A DNA stretch of 64,000 bases. It comes from Spirodela intermedia (taxonomy: Eukaryota > Streptophyta > Magnoliopsida > Alismatales > Araceae). Below are positions 53,601-64,000 of the stretch, piece by piece. The stretch covers positions 11,216,327 to 11,280,326 of the forward strand of contig LR746272.1 in NCBI GenBank assembly GCA_902729315.2, written 5' to 3'. The notes beneath the pieces are model-generated. The model was given only the letters and a program-made list of their open reading frames with translations. It searched no databases and was not told where the DNA came from. The position numbers and the translations under genes were made by a program. Every line of letters starts with the position of its first letter. The stretch's first letter is position 1.

Positions 53601-56600
53601 TGCCCCGGGTTTGTCGTGTCGCCCTCACGGGGCTCCCATGATCACAGTATACTTGCTCTTGACTGGAAACCACATGGCCTGCCGGCGGGCGTAGCGAGGA
53701 AAATCCACGAGCCCTAGGAGCCTTAGGAAGGATAGGATGGCGATGCTTGTCTGCCCTGATAGTGTTCCCTCGGCGGACATGGTCTGCATCCCAAACCTAG
53801 GATTAGCCGAGGATCAACTTGGACGGATACCATTAATGAAGAGGCTGATTCTTCAAGCTTAGAGGTGGAGAGAGTACCAGCAACGGAGGACCCAAGACCA
53901 AATGAGATTTGAGGGGGGTCCATATTATCTGATGGAATATGGAAAATAAGAAGAGGGAGGGGGGAGAGAGAGAGAAGCCATGTGGGGAGCACGATGGGCA
54001 GGTAACCTATGAGAATCTAATTGGGTGCGTGAAAATGATCACAGATTTTGCAAAGATCTATCGACAGAAGAACTGAAATGACTTTAGATCTGAGCATCCA
54101 TACTGAAGAAAAAACAATTAACGCGGAAGTATCGGTTACAGGGACAAAATCCGAACCGGAAAAACTCATCCATGGCTCTTAATTATCCAGCAAAACAGAC
54201 TCTAGAAGATGAGCTTGCGGGGATGAACGCGAGGCCATTTACTCAACATGCCAGATGTTTGTCTTCGTTGACTATATCACTAGCAAAGCGCGTTCTCGGG
54301 AGTAGGTCCTGTTCCATGATGTTCCCTTAGAAGGCTATCAAGAAAGAGACGCTACAAGATCTCCACTGACCAATTAGCGGGCATCCTCGCGGCAGATTCT
54401 TCCGCGGGATTGAGAAAGGCGGCATTATAGTCCTGAGCCGTCTGAGAAATTTAAATGAGGAAACACATTCAAAACCACTGTCCCAACCGAGGACTAGCAT
54501 ATTCGAGAACAGCGAGGAAAGAGAGGGAAGATAAAATCAATGGAGACGATGAGGGAAAGGGAGTAGAGGGATGGGATTAATGCCGTCACCGCCTGTTCAT
54601 AGGTTGAGGAAGAATAAAGTTTGATCCTATTGTTAGCGGGAAGCTCAACGGTATAGCTATTCGTCCTCTAGATGAGATCGAGGGACTACAAAAGCCTGTG
54701 CTTTGGTATTAAACGGCCGACCAATAAATTAAAACACAAGAAGCCCTCTTAGTATCAGTCAGGAAAGTTCCTTTATAATACAGTGATCCTCGCGTTGACA
54801 GTTCTGTTCGGAGACAGTGTTTCACTGATGTCACACCTATCATTCAGCGACGTCTTTGAAAGAGGAGATCAGAGAAAAGCTCGAATTGGATGAATTCGTT
54901 CGCAGTTTCGTTAGTTATCTCTGCGTAAATTATCAATTAATTAGAAAATTAGCACGTGATGATGTTAGTAAAATATTATTTTTAGTCACCATCGTCCGTA
55001 GACTTGCATACCGAAGATTGGTCGCCTAATGGTTGTCCTCACATCAATGAATCGCTCCCTGATCTTACCATACGGAGGATTTCATTAGTTGCTCCACTGG
55101 AGAGGGGGAGGTGGATTAGCGGTTGGTGGGTGTGGACTTCGGGATCCTCCTTCTCAGACCATGGGCTTGATCGAGTGGACTTACCCACCATTGACGGGGC
55201 CCTTGAGAGATCCCTGGCGCCTTTGGGAACAGAGAGAGAGAAAGAGAGAGAGAGAGAGACGTAGGGATAGGCTGGAAGCTCGAGTCAATCAGTGCTGGGG
55301 AATTGCGTAGATGGCGAAGGCCCTACGTCGCCACTGCGTCGTAAATCTCTCCGTCGCCAATCCTGATCTGGTGTCCTGGACGACACACTCGTACCATTCA
55401 GTACCTTTCGTTGACACTGTCGATAATGCCGCGACCAGTCGGCAGGTGGGGCGAGAACAGTGCCGCTGACAATGCGGCCTTAAAGTAACGCCATAAGAAA
55501 GAGTCGTTGAATTTTAAAGAGAATCCTTAGCTCACTGTTGGCGCATAGGAACAGAGGAAATATCCCCATCAACACCGCAGCGATCGATGTAGATCTGTCC
55601 TTCCCGTCGCAGAGGGCGACGGGCATGTGAGCCGTCGCCTTCGGAACTCGCTATCCGCTGCGCGGGACGTCTTACCACCCGCTCACATGAGCAGCTGCCG
55701 GCAGAGGCCATGCTGCCCATGTTGCTCGCATCCCACTACGATCACCGCAACGATGAGTGGACAGCTCGGAGGAGCCCTGGGGATGAGGGCAGCGGTGTTT
55801 GTCTGACAAAGGAAGGGTTTGAGCCGCCGTCGTCCCGGTCCTCTTGGATGGGTTTACCTAACCAAGATCCCTCCCCAGCAATCCATTCTTCCGTTGTCCA
55901 TAATCCGCTTCAAGATGTTGGGAAGTGGAGCTCTTCAATGAGTCTCTGTGAGAAGTTTGATCGATTGCCGGCGTTCCATCCCGATGGTTGTTCTAGGAGT
56001 TGTGCCGGGTGGGGTCAAACCGATTTCAGAGAAAGAGAGAATGCTTCGCAATAACTTAATGCGATGGCACGCTTCGGTGCAAGACCCAAATCGACGTATA
56101 AACCATCTTATGTCGCATCAGTTGAGACTATCGTTTTCTGATCTAATTATGGCTCTCCTAGATGCACAGGAATCCGCAGTCAGTGTGGGTCACTGTGTAG
56201 AAAAGAGTGCGCAGACTGAGTAGGCAGCGTCAACGTAAAAGCAAATAGTCGACGTCAATCGAGAATGAGGGCGATGCGGTTTTCCAACTAATTCAACTTA
56301 TGAAAAACCGTTTCTTGACTTAGGGTCTCGATCAATGGAGGATCCACATCTTCTGGGAACTGTCTGCTTTCCACGCTGTTTTTACTTTGCTCGAAACGTC
56401 TGTTCTTGTCTGCCGCAAAATAACGCCACTCGTTATAGATAGAGCAGTAGTTAGCGTTGACCTAAACTCATGAGGGCGCAGGACTTCTCACCCTAACACA
56501 AAAGAGCGCGATTTTTGCAAGTCCGAAAACCGCTAGTAGACTATTCATTGGAAAAGCATTTCTGAGACATTTCTGCGTTTAAAGCATGGACTTACATAGA

Positions 56601-57483
56601 CAATCGGGCAAACATTCATCACCAAACTTATCTGAATGACAGAGGAGATTTAAACAAATGGTACAGGCGTACGATCGGATCTAGGCCCTTGCGTGACATG
56701 CCATGGTATTGAGTAGGGGGATTTCAATGCGCCAGTAGATTATTCATGAACAACTGGAGTATGAAGCACTTCCTCGGGTCCATGTTCAAGAGTCTTCAAT
56801 TCCCACCTCTTTGTATGATGGTTCGACCTTCTTCGCGTCACAGAAATCCATTGGACAGACTGGGATGGGTTCGTATTTTCTTGGGCACATCGTACATTAT
56901 CTTTGGAGTTTTCGACTGGAATGCTCATACTTTGCGCACATTTCCTCCCTTTTCGGGAAGTCTGTCGATCGGATGAGAAGCTCTGGAAATTTCGGTTCAG
57001 GGACGGAGGTACTACGCGGCCTGGGTTTCCTGGTTCCTTTGGTGAAGCTGCGACGGAGCCGGGGTGTCGGATAAGCAGTTGAATGGAAGAGGGGAGACGA
57101 TCTCCCGGGGTGAAGGGAATCAGGTTCTTACTACTCTCAAGAGCGATAATCGCGCATTACATGAGGAGGCCAAGTTCCAACGAGGGAGAGAGCGTCGTTC
57201 GTCATAACTCGGGCCGAGAGAACCGAAAAAGACCAGGGAATGACGTCCTACTCGACTCTCCAAGAATGGGGTGGGTGACGAGGAATGGAATGGACGCCTT
57301 GGAAGCCGAGCAACTGGAGGGGACGATGACCCATCTGGGAAAAGAGACGAAGCAAGCTCGTGGTTTAATGGGCCCCGTCGAATTTTCTTTTTGCGGGCCT
57401 CGCCTTGTTTTCTGTTGTTTGACGAGTTATCCGGCTACCCACTTCGGAAGGTGGAGCCACCGCTCCGACGAGTCCTCCGGTGA
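50675..57483. other. 6.8-kb gene-empty spacer between EF2 and MATE
   Basis: The first ~250 bases are probably EF2 3' UTR, and the last part before 57484 the MATE 3' UTR. In between, no ORF resembles a known protein, no clear LTRs or terminal repeats were seen, and frames are short. A GA tract lies at 55231-55260. Composition is more even than the AT-rich introns, so it may be decayed transposon DNA; I cannot show that by eye. Confidence 0.5.
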
Positions 57484-59103
57484 CTAGTGGTCGTCGCAGA
57501 CGGTGTTCCCTCCCTGCTCCGCCGCCATCCTGATGCAGATGAAGGGTTCGCTGCAGAGCCGCTCCTCGGGGCTGGGTATCGGCTCCAGCTCGACCTTCCC
57601 CGCACCGGCGCAGGTCAGAGCCTGAGCCCGCCGAGCCTGGGCCTCCCAGTCGGTGGAACCCACAGCGTAGAGCATCAGCCCAGCGCAGCAGATCTGCGCC
57701 GCCAGCAAGCCAATCCAAAGCCCGCAGAAGCCTACGCCGAAGCCGAAACCGAGCGAGATGGCCACCGGCATCCCTACCAGGTAGAAGGCGCCCAGGTTGA
57801 TGTTGGCCGCGTCGCTCGGACGAGCGCTGCCGCGGAGGACGCCGCAGCCCACCGTCTGCGGGCAGTTGCCCAGTTCGCATAGTCCCAAGATGGGCAGCGC
57901 CGCCGAGGTCAGCCGGAGTATCTCCGCGTCGTCGGTGAACATCTTCCCCCACACGTCCTTCACTCCCGCCGCAAAGCTCGTCGCCATGAATCCCATCGCC
58001 GCCGCTAGGAAGACGGCAACGGCGGCGGAGGTGCGCGCGCGGCCAGGACGGTTCGCTCCGAGCTCGTTGCCGACGCGAGTTGAGACGCCGAAGCCGAGCG
58101 ACGAGGGGAAGACGTAGAAGAGTGCCGTGGTTTGAATGAGCAATCCCATGGAAGCCACGGTCGCCTTGGGGTCGGGGAGCAGGCCGCAGAGCAGGATCAT
58201 GAGCTCGTACCACCACCACTCCAAGCAGACTGACACGCAGCTTGGCGTGGCAAGGCGAACCAGGGGGCTCCACCCGCCGAGGCACTTGCGTGTTGGGGCC
58301 TCCCATGTCGTCTCGTGAACTCCGGTGGCCCAGATGTAGGAGACCAGGAAGAGGAGCAGGGCGAAGTTGGCGGTGGCGGAGGCGGCAGCGACGCCGGAGA
58401 CACCGAGGCGGAGGTGTTTCACGAAGAAGAGGCTGACGGGGACATGGACGGCGACGGCGAACAAGGCGGCGAGCGTCAACGGGCGGGTGAGGCCCTGGGA
58501 GCGGAGATAGATGCGGATGGGGTGGATAAAGGAGAAGGAAATGAGGTCCGGAAAGGAGAAGAGGAGGTAGGTTTGAGCCAGATAGGTGATGTCTGGGTCT
58601 TGTCGGAGGAAGAGCAGAATCTTCGACATGTTGAACCATAGAAAACCGATGGGAAGGGACGAGGAGAGGAGGAACAGAACAGCGCGGTGAAGAGTGACGG
58701 ACAAAAGCTTGGGTTGGTTGGCCCCGAAAGCCTGGGAACAGAGGGGCTCCATGCCGAGGGAGAGGCCGGAGAGCACAGAGTAACCGGTGATGTTGGCGAA
58801 TGCCACGGCGAGGGAGCCTGCGGCGAGCGACAAGTCGCCGAGGGACCCAAGAAAGAGCATGGAGATGACGGAGCGCGAGTAAAGCAGGAGGGCGGTGAGA
58901 GCAATGGGGAAGGACAGCGTGAAAAGGGATTTGGCCTCCGCAATGGTCTCGTCGGGCGCGGCTGCAAAGGGGAGCTGGTGTTGGGCCACCGGCTTCTCTG
59001 TTCCCCCCACGGGCACGAGCTTCAAGTAGATGTGCGCCGGCGCCTGCTGTTTTGCGGATGCGCCGCCGTTGCCGGCAGGGGCGGGGGAATCGGGACTGCA
59101 CAT
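57484..59103 (-). CDS. MATE-family transporter (DTX/ADS1-BCD1-like clade)
   Basis: Membrane exporter of the multidrug and toxic compound extrusion family, usually proton-driven; plant members move hormones, organic acids, flavonoids or alkaloids. Intronless, 539 residues. After a hydrophilic N-terminus (1-55), the MATE core begins EAKSLFTLSFPIALTALLLY. It contains FLGSLGDLSLAAGSLAVAFAN, GLSLGMEPLCSQAFGA, the TRVGNELGA motif and about twelve hydrophobic segments. The C-terminal tail after ~485 is hydrophilic. The lack of introns, the GLSLGMEPLCSQAFGA wording and the length fit the plant clade with ADS1, BCD1/ZF14 and ELS1 (DTX48-56), linked to iron, organ initiation and senescence. Substrate cannot be deduced. 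GC3 is very high. ATG 59103 precedes the whole conserved core. Confidence 0.92.
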   Translation of the reverse strand: MCSPDSPAPAGNGGASAKQQAPAHIYLKLVPVGGTEKPVAQHQLPFAAAPDETIAEAKSLFTLSFPIALTALLLYSRSVISMLFLGSLGDLSLAAGSLAVAFANITGYSVLSGLSLGMEPLCSQAFGANQPKLLSVTLHRAVLFLLSSSLPIGFLWFNMSKILLFLRQDPDITYLAQTYLLFSFPDLISFSFIHPIRIYLRSQGLTRPLTLAALFAVAVHVPVSLFFVKHLRLGVSGVAAASATANFALLLFLVSYIWATGVHETTWEAPTRKCLGGWSPLVRLATPSCVSVCLEWWWYELMILLCGLLPDPKATVASMGLLIQTTALFYVFPSSLGFGVSTRVGNELGANRPGRARTSAAVAVFLAAAMGFMATSFAAGVKDVWGKMFTDDAEILRLTSAALPILGLCELGNCPQTVGCGVLRGSARPSDAANINLGAFYLVGMPVAISLGFGFGVGFCGLWIGLLAAQICCAGLMLYAVGSTDWEAQARRAQALTCAGAGKVELEPIPSPEERLCSEPFICIRMAAEQGGNTVCDDH

Positions 59104-59679
59104 AGTGTGCTGCTCTTCCGCTGCCTCCTCTCAGAAGAATTGGGCGGCGGCGGCCGACGCTTTCATGGAGAGAAAAAGGCCCAGAGACAGGGCGAGGAAG
59201 AACGGCCCTCGCAGCGCCCCTCTCCCTCTCTTCCTCGCCCCGTCTCTGTATGTCCGTCTGCGGCGTAGTGTATAGAAGACGGGGGAGAGAAGAAGGGTGA
59301 AGGGAGAGAGAGAGAAGGGCGGCCGATTTGGCAGCTCCTTTGCTGGCGTTGGAGACCGACGCGGGGTTATTAATACAGGCGAGGGGAAGAAGCCGACGAG
59401 TGTTGGGAGCTCTGCCCCCAGCGGGCTCCGTCCTCCATCTGGGCCCGGTGGGGGAGAAAGGCCCCGCCTTTGCCCGTTCAAGGTCGGAAATCAGAGCGAG
59501 GGGGCGGAGGATCCGCACGTGGATTAAGGGCGCCACAAATTCGTATTTATTTTTAAGCGAGAAACGGCGGTCAAAAGATCTCCCGCTGTCAGCCTTTACG
59601 GGCTCCGCACGGGAGTTATCGAGACTGGGGGGGGAAAGTTAAAGCGGAACAGTGCGAGGGAAGGGCTGTCCTCGCGTAG

Positions 59680-59688
59680 ACACGTGGC
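59680..59688 (+). promoter_or_regulatory. ABRE/G-box core ACACGTGGC
   Basis: Matches the bZIP-bound ABRE consensus, ~580 bases upstream of the MATE start codon; a second ACGTG core follows near 59695. Function is inferred from the motif only. Confidence 0.35.
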
Positions 59689-59884
59689 ATCCGCACGTGC
59701 GCTTACGCCCGTGCGCCCCGCTGGCATCGCTGGCAGGGGGGCTGACACCCCTGCGCGCTATTGGCCGAGCCCATCCCCCGCCAGATGGCGAGAAATAGTG
59801 AAACCTTCGTCGTACTTGCCCCATCTTTCCTCGTTAGCACGCATCGGCACGGTGGTATTCCCCTCCCAACTCATCTCCCTGCTT

Positions 59885-60172
59885 CTCTCTCTCTCCCTCC
59901 CTCTCTCTCTTTCTCTCTCTCTGGCTTCCGGGGCCTCGTCAAACGGGAGATCCCCTCACCTCCACAAGTTGGGATTTGTTTCGCTCTCGGAGATCATCGG
60001 TCACGGGGTTCCCACCCCCACGTGTTTGGGCGGCCTCCCCTCCTCGCAATCGGGAGGTTCCTGCTTCCACAAGTCCAGGGGGGGCGTTCCCTCCCTCAGG
60101 CAAGCACCGCTCTAGAGAGAGACACACACAGAGACGCAAGCACTGAGAGAGAAAGAGAGAGAGAGAGAGAAA
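59885..60172. repeat. CT-rich and GA-rich tracts flanking a 200-bp unique segment
   Basis: Pyrimidine-rich CT runs at 59885-59930 and purine GA runs at 60146-60172. Such tracts are common in plant 5' leaders. Confidence 0.75.
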
Positions 60173-63100
60173 GGGAAGCTCGAAGGAGATATCAGCTCGT
60201 GGTTTCGAAGGAAGAGGAAGGACGAAGGCTGTGGAGAAGGTGAGCGCCGGGGAGAAAATGGAAGAGAGAGGACGTGAAAGGGACGTCCGGAGTCGGACAG
60301 GCGAGATGGTCCCGTCCGGTGGGCGGCGGGTACGCTCACTGCGCCGCACCGGTGGCTGCGAAATCTCCCGACAGACTCGTGGGAAGAAACAGCCTCCTCA
60401 AACCCACCCGCCTCCACGCTATCCAGAGAGCTCCCCTGCTCTCTTCTCGCCCTATCCAAACCCAAACTCCTCGCAACGTAGGACCTCTGTCAGTGCCAGC
60501 ATGCGTCCCGTTGACTCACCCAGGTCAATGCAACTAACGCAGAAGACTCAAACGATGCCGTTATTCGGACAATCTGGTAGTCCTGCATGTCCGTCTCATC
60601 GAATGAAGCGGCGAGAACTCATAGAAAAAGGTCGTCTGACATCTTGAGGACCTGCTGGAGATGTGGCATCACTAATCATATCATCACGATGGCCATCTCC
60701 CGCCGGGTGTAAGTGGATAAAGCCGTCCCAAGAAGCACGAGGTGGGCGTCTGCGTGGCCAGGACGACGGATCGACGAGATCAGATGGGAAAGAAAAAGGC
60801 GGTGGACTCTCACGGGCCATCAGCGCTACTCATGGTTACAGTACAGAGCGAGCCGCCGTCACGAGTCTCCGTCGCGGCGAACCGGCTGGCGTCAGAGGAG
60901 CAGTCGTTCGTGAGCAGCACCGCATCGCTGGGCCGATATGATGCGCACGGTGACGCCATCGACTGGGCGCGTCCGAGCGGCCCTCCAGTCAAATACGAGC
61001 CTCCCCCGCGCCGAAGGTCTCATCGGTGAATCCGTCCGGCCGTTCATACCCAATTAGAAAGGAACAAACAGAGCTTATCCACTTCGCCGGAGTCTGGTTG
61101 GTCGTCGGAGTTTGATCGGACTGTGCCCATACTGATTCCGGACCTACCGTGCGGTTGCGCACATGAAAGCGAGCGGATGAACAAAACGTGGCAGCCCGAC
61201 TTCTGTGAGCGGCGTCGTCTCCCCAGTCAGATCAGCAGTATGACGAACGAAAAGAGATTGGAGCGAGCGAAAGGTGAAAGGGAGAGGAGGCGTCTGGGGG
61301 GCGTGGTCTGACGACCCAAGCGGACTCGCAGCTTCCTTTCTCGTCCCCTTTAGGCGACGAGCCGGCCTTCCCTTTCGGCAGGTGGAGCCACATCTAAGCA
61401 CGCATCTCTGGTGATCGAGACCCTTTTGGTAACCTCGATCGCTGCTACGTTCATGGTTTGTGGTGGCACCCGAAAGAGACGATCGCCCGCTTCACTCGTC
61501 TCTGGAGCCTTAATTTAGCCGATTCTATGAGGACGTAACTCTCACAGTTCAATAAAAACATTCATCCATGTTTAACTGAATGTTGCAGGAATCATTTCGC
61601 ATTGGGCTGAGAAAGACTGGTCGATTCTGTGGACATGACCGACTGCCCGGCGAAGTTTGTACAGTCTTCATCTCATGAAGTTACACGAGTTATCTGAGCC
61701 CATTGATAGATTACTATGGATCATGAAGATCACTTTGCACCCGGTGAGTGGATGGCCGGGTGCCCTTCACGACGATCTGGGAAACCTAATTTTATCCTCC
61801 TTTCTGAGACTGCCGCGCCGACGGTGGCGCTTCCACGGACCGCTTCTTCCATACACGTAACGATGAGCCACACAGGCATAGAAAAGGAGTGCAGATGGGT
61901 TTAGGCCGATGCTCCCATCAGTCTTCCGGTGGTCGGCAGGAAAGCGGCCCCGTCGCCGCAGACAGGTAGACAAAACACTCCAGCAAGCTTTTCTCAGTGA
62001 AAGGACTTTGACCTTGCTACCATACACCGAATTTGCGCCGCTACGCGGGGGAGAGACTCTGAATGCGGCACTCCTGACGCGAATCCGAGTACATTGCCCA
62101 GTTTCGTCGCTTTAAAAAGTACAAATTTCACAGCATCAGCGCACCGCTAGGATGCCGAGGAGCCCTCGTCACGCATCACTTTAGAGACGGGCACGATGAA
62201 CCCGCCCGCGCCAACCCCCGCGTCACAGATTTGTTTATTTCTGCGCTTCGACTGAACCTCCCTCGCCCCAGACGAGGTTCCACAATCAGAAATAGTCCGA
62301 TGACACCTACTCTCAGGTATCGTCGTGCCTTCTGTCGACCCCTTTGTCCTCCTGGACCCCGGTCCCCGGAATCGCTACGTGCCGTGCCGAGGTGCTGGGC
62401 GAACGTCCCCGAGGTGACACTATTCCAGCACCACCACAGAAAGCTCCGCCAACTTGAGTCAGGCGCATCGCCGCCCAAATCTTTTAAGGATCTAAGACCA
62501 CTGTCCCATTCCTGCTCGCGCAACAGACGCCGAAGACGGAAGGAGAAGGGTCCCTGGACCGAAAATTGAAAGATAATGGGCGGGACGAAGACCCCGGAGG
62601 GCGGTAGAAGCTTGTGGTTTCCGGCGGCCCAGATAATTACGAGTTCCAGAATTTGAAGAAAGACAAATGTCCATGGAGGTCCAATGGGAACGAGTTCTTC
62701 AGTGGTTCGTCCTGTTCCTTCTTCGGCAATTAATTAAATAATTCTCTGGCCATATTTATATAAACTGACGATGAAAGTCGCCCCGGGAAATTAACGCAGG
62801 AATTCAGGACTAACAAGAGCTTGGATTCAGCGGGGGTACAGCTGCGTTCCAATGTCAGCGTATCTTCTCCAGAGTAAGTCCGAATCTGGCAGAAAAGAAG
62901 TTTCAAAATTATATTAGAACGAGGTAACTACCCATTCTATAAAACATTAGAGATCACTGGCCTTATTCATTGACTGAATCAGACCAGTCGAGTTTGGCTC
63001 GTACTGATCGTAATTCCGCGAGGACGATGGCCTCAAAGTCCACTACCAGCGATTAGCCCAATATAGTTAAATTCTCGAGCTGAGACTTCTCGATTAGTGT

Positions 63101-63522
63101 TTGCTGCAAGGAAGATGAGAGCAATCTGAGACGTTCTCACCTCGTGATCTATAAAATTAATAAAAAATGAACATCATTTAATGAACGATGATGTCGGTAG
63201 ACTTAACACGCGATTGAAAATTTTCGAGATTGACCAAGGGGGGAGCTACCGACGCTCCCAATTTTAATAAAACCAGGGGGTTATATGTCACATTTTGGGG
63301 AATCAAGGCTGAAACGCCGAACTTACCAAATGCACGAAATTATCAAGTAAAAACAGGCGGCTTCTTCTTGACCCGTTGACTCTATGAACAAAGATGACAG
63401 CCCACGAACTCTTCTGTTGTTACAACGATGACACTGGATCCCAAGAAAGGGCTTACCAGTTGCACTCGGAGCCGGTCTCCCCCCAAACCCGGCTCTAACC
63501 TTCCAGCTATTCGACGCCGAGA

Positions 63523-63566
63523 GAGGGAGAGAGGGAGAGAGAGAGAGAATGGGGAGGGGGGGGGGT
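63523..63566. repeat. GA/GGGAGA repeat ending in a G-tract
   Basis: GAGAGGGAGA units followed by a short unique stretch and about ten consecutive G. Low-complexity purine DNA; no gene attached. Confidence 0.85.
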
Positions 63567-64000
63567 TGATCCGCGGCTAACGACACCAAGAGCTGCGAAG
63601 ACCGTGGGCCGGGCCGAGAGAATCCAATCGTATTTTGGGCTGACTGTGGGCCGGCACAGGGTACGCATCGATCTCCGAGTCAAAATGAACCGGATCACGA
63701 AGCAGCGAAAGCATGACGCAAGAGACAGCAGGTTCCGACGCTTATCTAATCTGGCCTAAGGTCAAATCCGACCCCTAGGAAAGCAGGTAGGTCGGGCTCG
63801 ACGAGGAGGAAACAAAAAAATCTACCCATCCCGCATGTTAGAGAGCTTGAAATTGAAAACTAACGTCGTGGCCACTCATTTATTCATTGTTTATGGAGAG
63901 GGAGGGCAGAGCAGCCGAATGCGACAGAGCATTTTTACTTATTTATTCGGTAGAACCCGGGGCGATGACGGTGCGCAGTGAGCGGCTGAACAGTCACCTA

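Larger units (their letters stand above)
59104..64000. other. Gene-empty region upstream of MATE to the window end
   Basis: The first ~600 bases should hold the MATE promoter: a TATTAATA-like box (minus strand) near 59367-59375 and an ACACGTGGC ABRE-type core at 59680-59688. CT- and GA-rich tracts lie at 59885-59930 and 60146-60172, followed by a donor-like GGTGAGCG near 60240. TGGGCC motifs occur near 63598-63655. No protein-coding gene was recognised from 59104 to 64000. Confidence 0.5.

Noticed and set aside
57365-59536. A 723-codon open frame on the minus strand spanning the whole MATE gene in another frame
   Set aside because: The translation is rich in Arg, Pro and His with no domain. 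It is the shadow expected of a very GC-rich coding sequence; the 539-residue frame is clearly MATE.
60742-61029. 95-codon plus-strand frame with GC-rich third positions
   Set aside because: Codon pattern looks mildly coding, but there is no recognisable domain, no supporting splice structure, and several overlapping frames are equally open.

Overview
The window is nuclear DNA of a flowering plant. Genes are split by GT-AG introns. Exons are GC-rich at third codon positions, while introns and spacers are often T- or AT-rich. Long CT/GA microsatellites are common. The gene set is plant-specific: Aux/IAA, a LysM receptor kinase, plastidic NADP-malic enzyme, an ERD7-type senescence protein, and a SHAQKYF-class MYB. 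The GC-rich exons (MATE, RING, malic enzyme, MYB exon 1) would fit a monocot or another lineage with GC-rich genes, but the sequence alone does not settle the species.

Twelve protein-coding genes were reconstructed by joining exons at splice sites. Every model keeps one open frame from ATG to stop, and no pseudogene was needed. Left to right: an ABCB (MDR-type) full transporter (2172-7581, +); a MYBS3/KUA1-like MYB (9045-12627, -); a cereblon homologue with LON and CULT domains (14192-22603, +); a short RING-H2 protein (23080-23436, +); plastidic NADP-malic enzyme with 20 exons (24912-29554, -); a second RING-H2 protein (30725-31237, +); the initiator-tRNA A64 ribosylphosphate transferase RIT1 (31390-33757, -); an ERD7/senescence-domain protein (34245-35628, -); an Arabidopsis-LYK3-type LysM receptor kinase (36025-40905, -); an Aux/IAA repressor (43611-44768, +); elongation factor 2 (47785-50674, +); and an intronless MATE transporter (57484-59103, -).

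The first 51 kb is gene-dense, with alternating orientations and short spacers. The stretches 50.7-57.5 kb and 59.1-64 kb hold no recognisable gene. The genes do not form an operon-like pathway; this is an ordinary plant neighbourhood. Loose themes are ubiquitin-mediated turnover (cereblon, two RING-H2 proteins, an auxin-degron Aux/IAA) and translation (EF2, RIT1).

The most unusual items are: a 42-bp near-perfect hairpin at 23964-24067 that could be a young small-RNA precursor or MITE; a GC-AG intron in the malic enzyme gene; an ABC signature changed to LSTGQ in NBD1 of the ABCB protein; two possible C-termini in the Aux/IAA gene; and a diverged ~177-bp tandem duplication upstream of EF2. No wholly new system was found.
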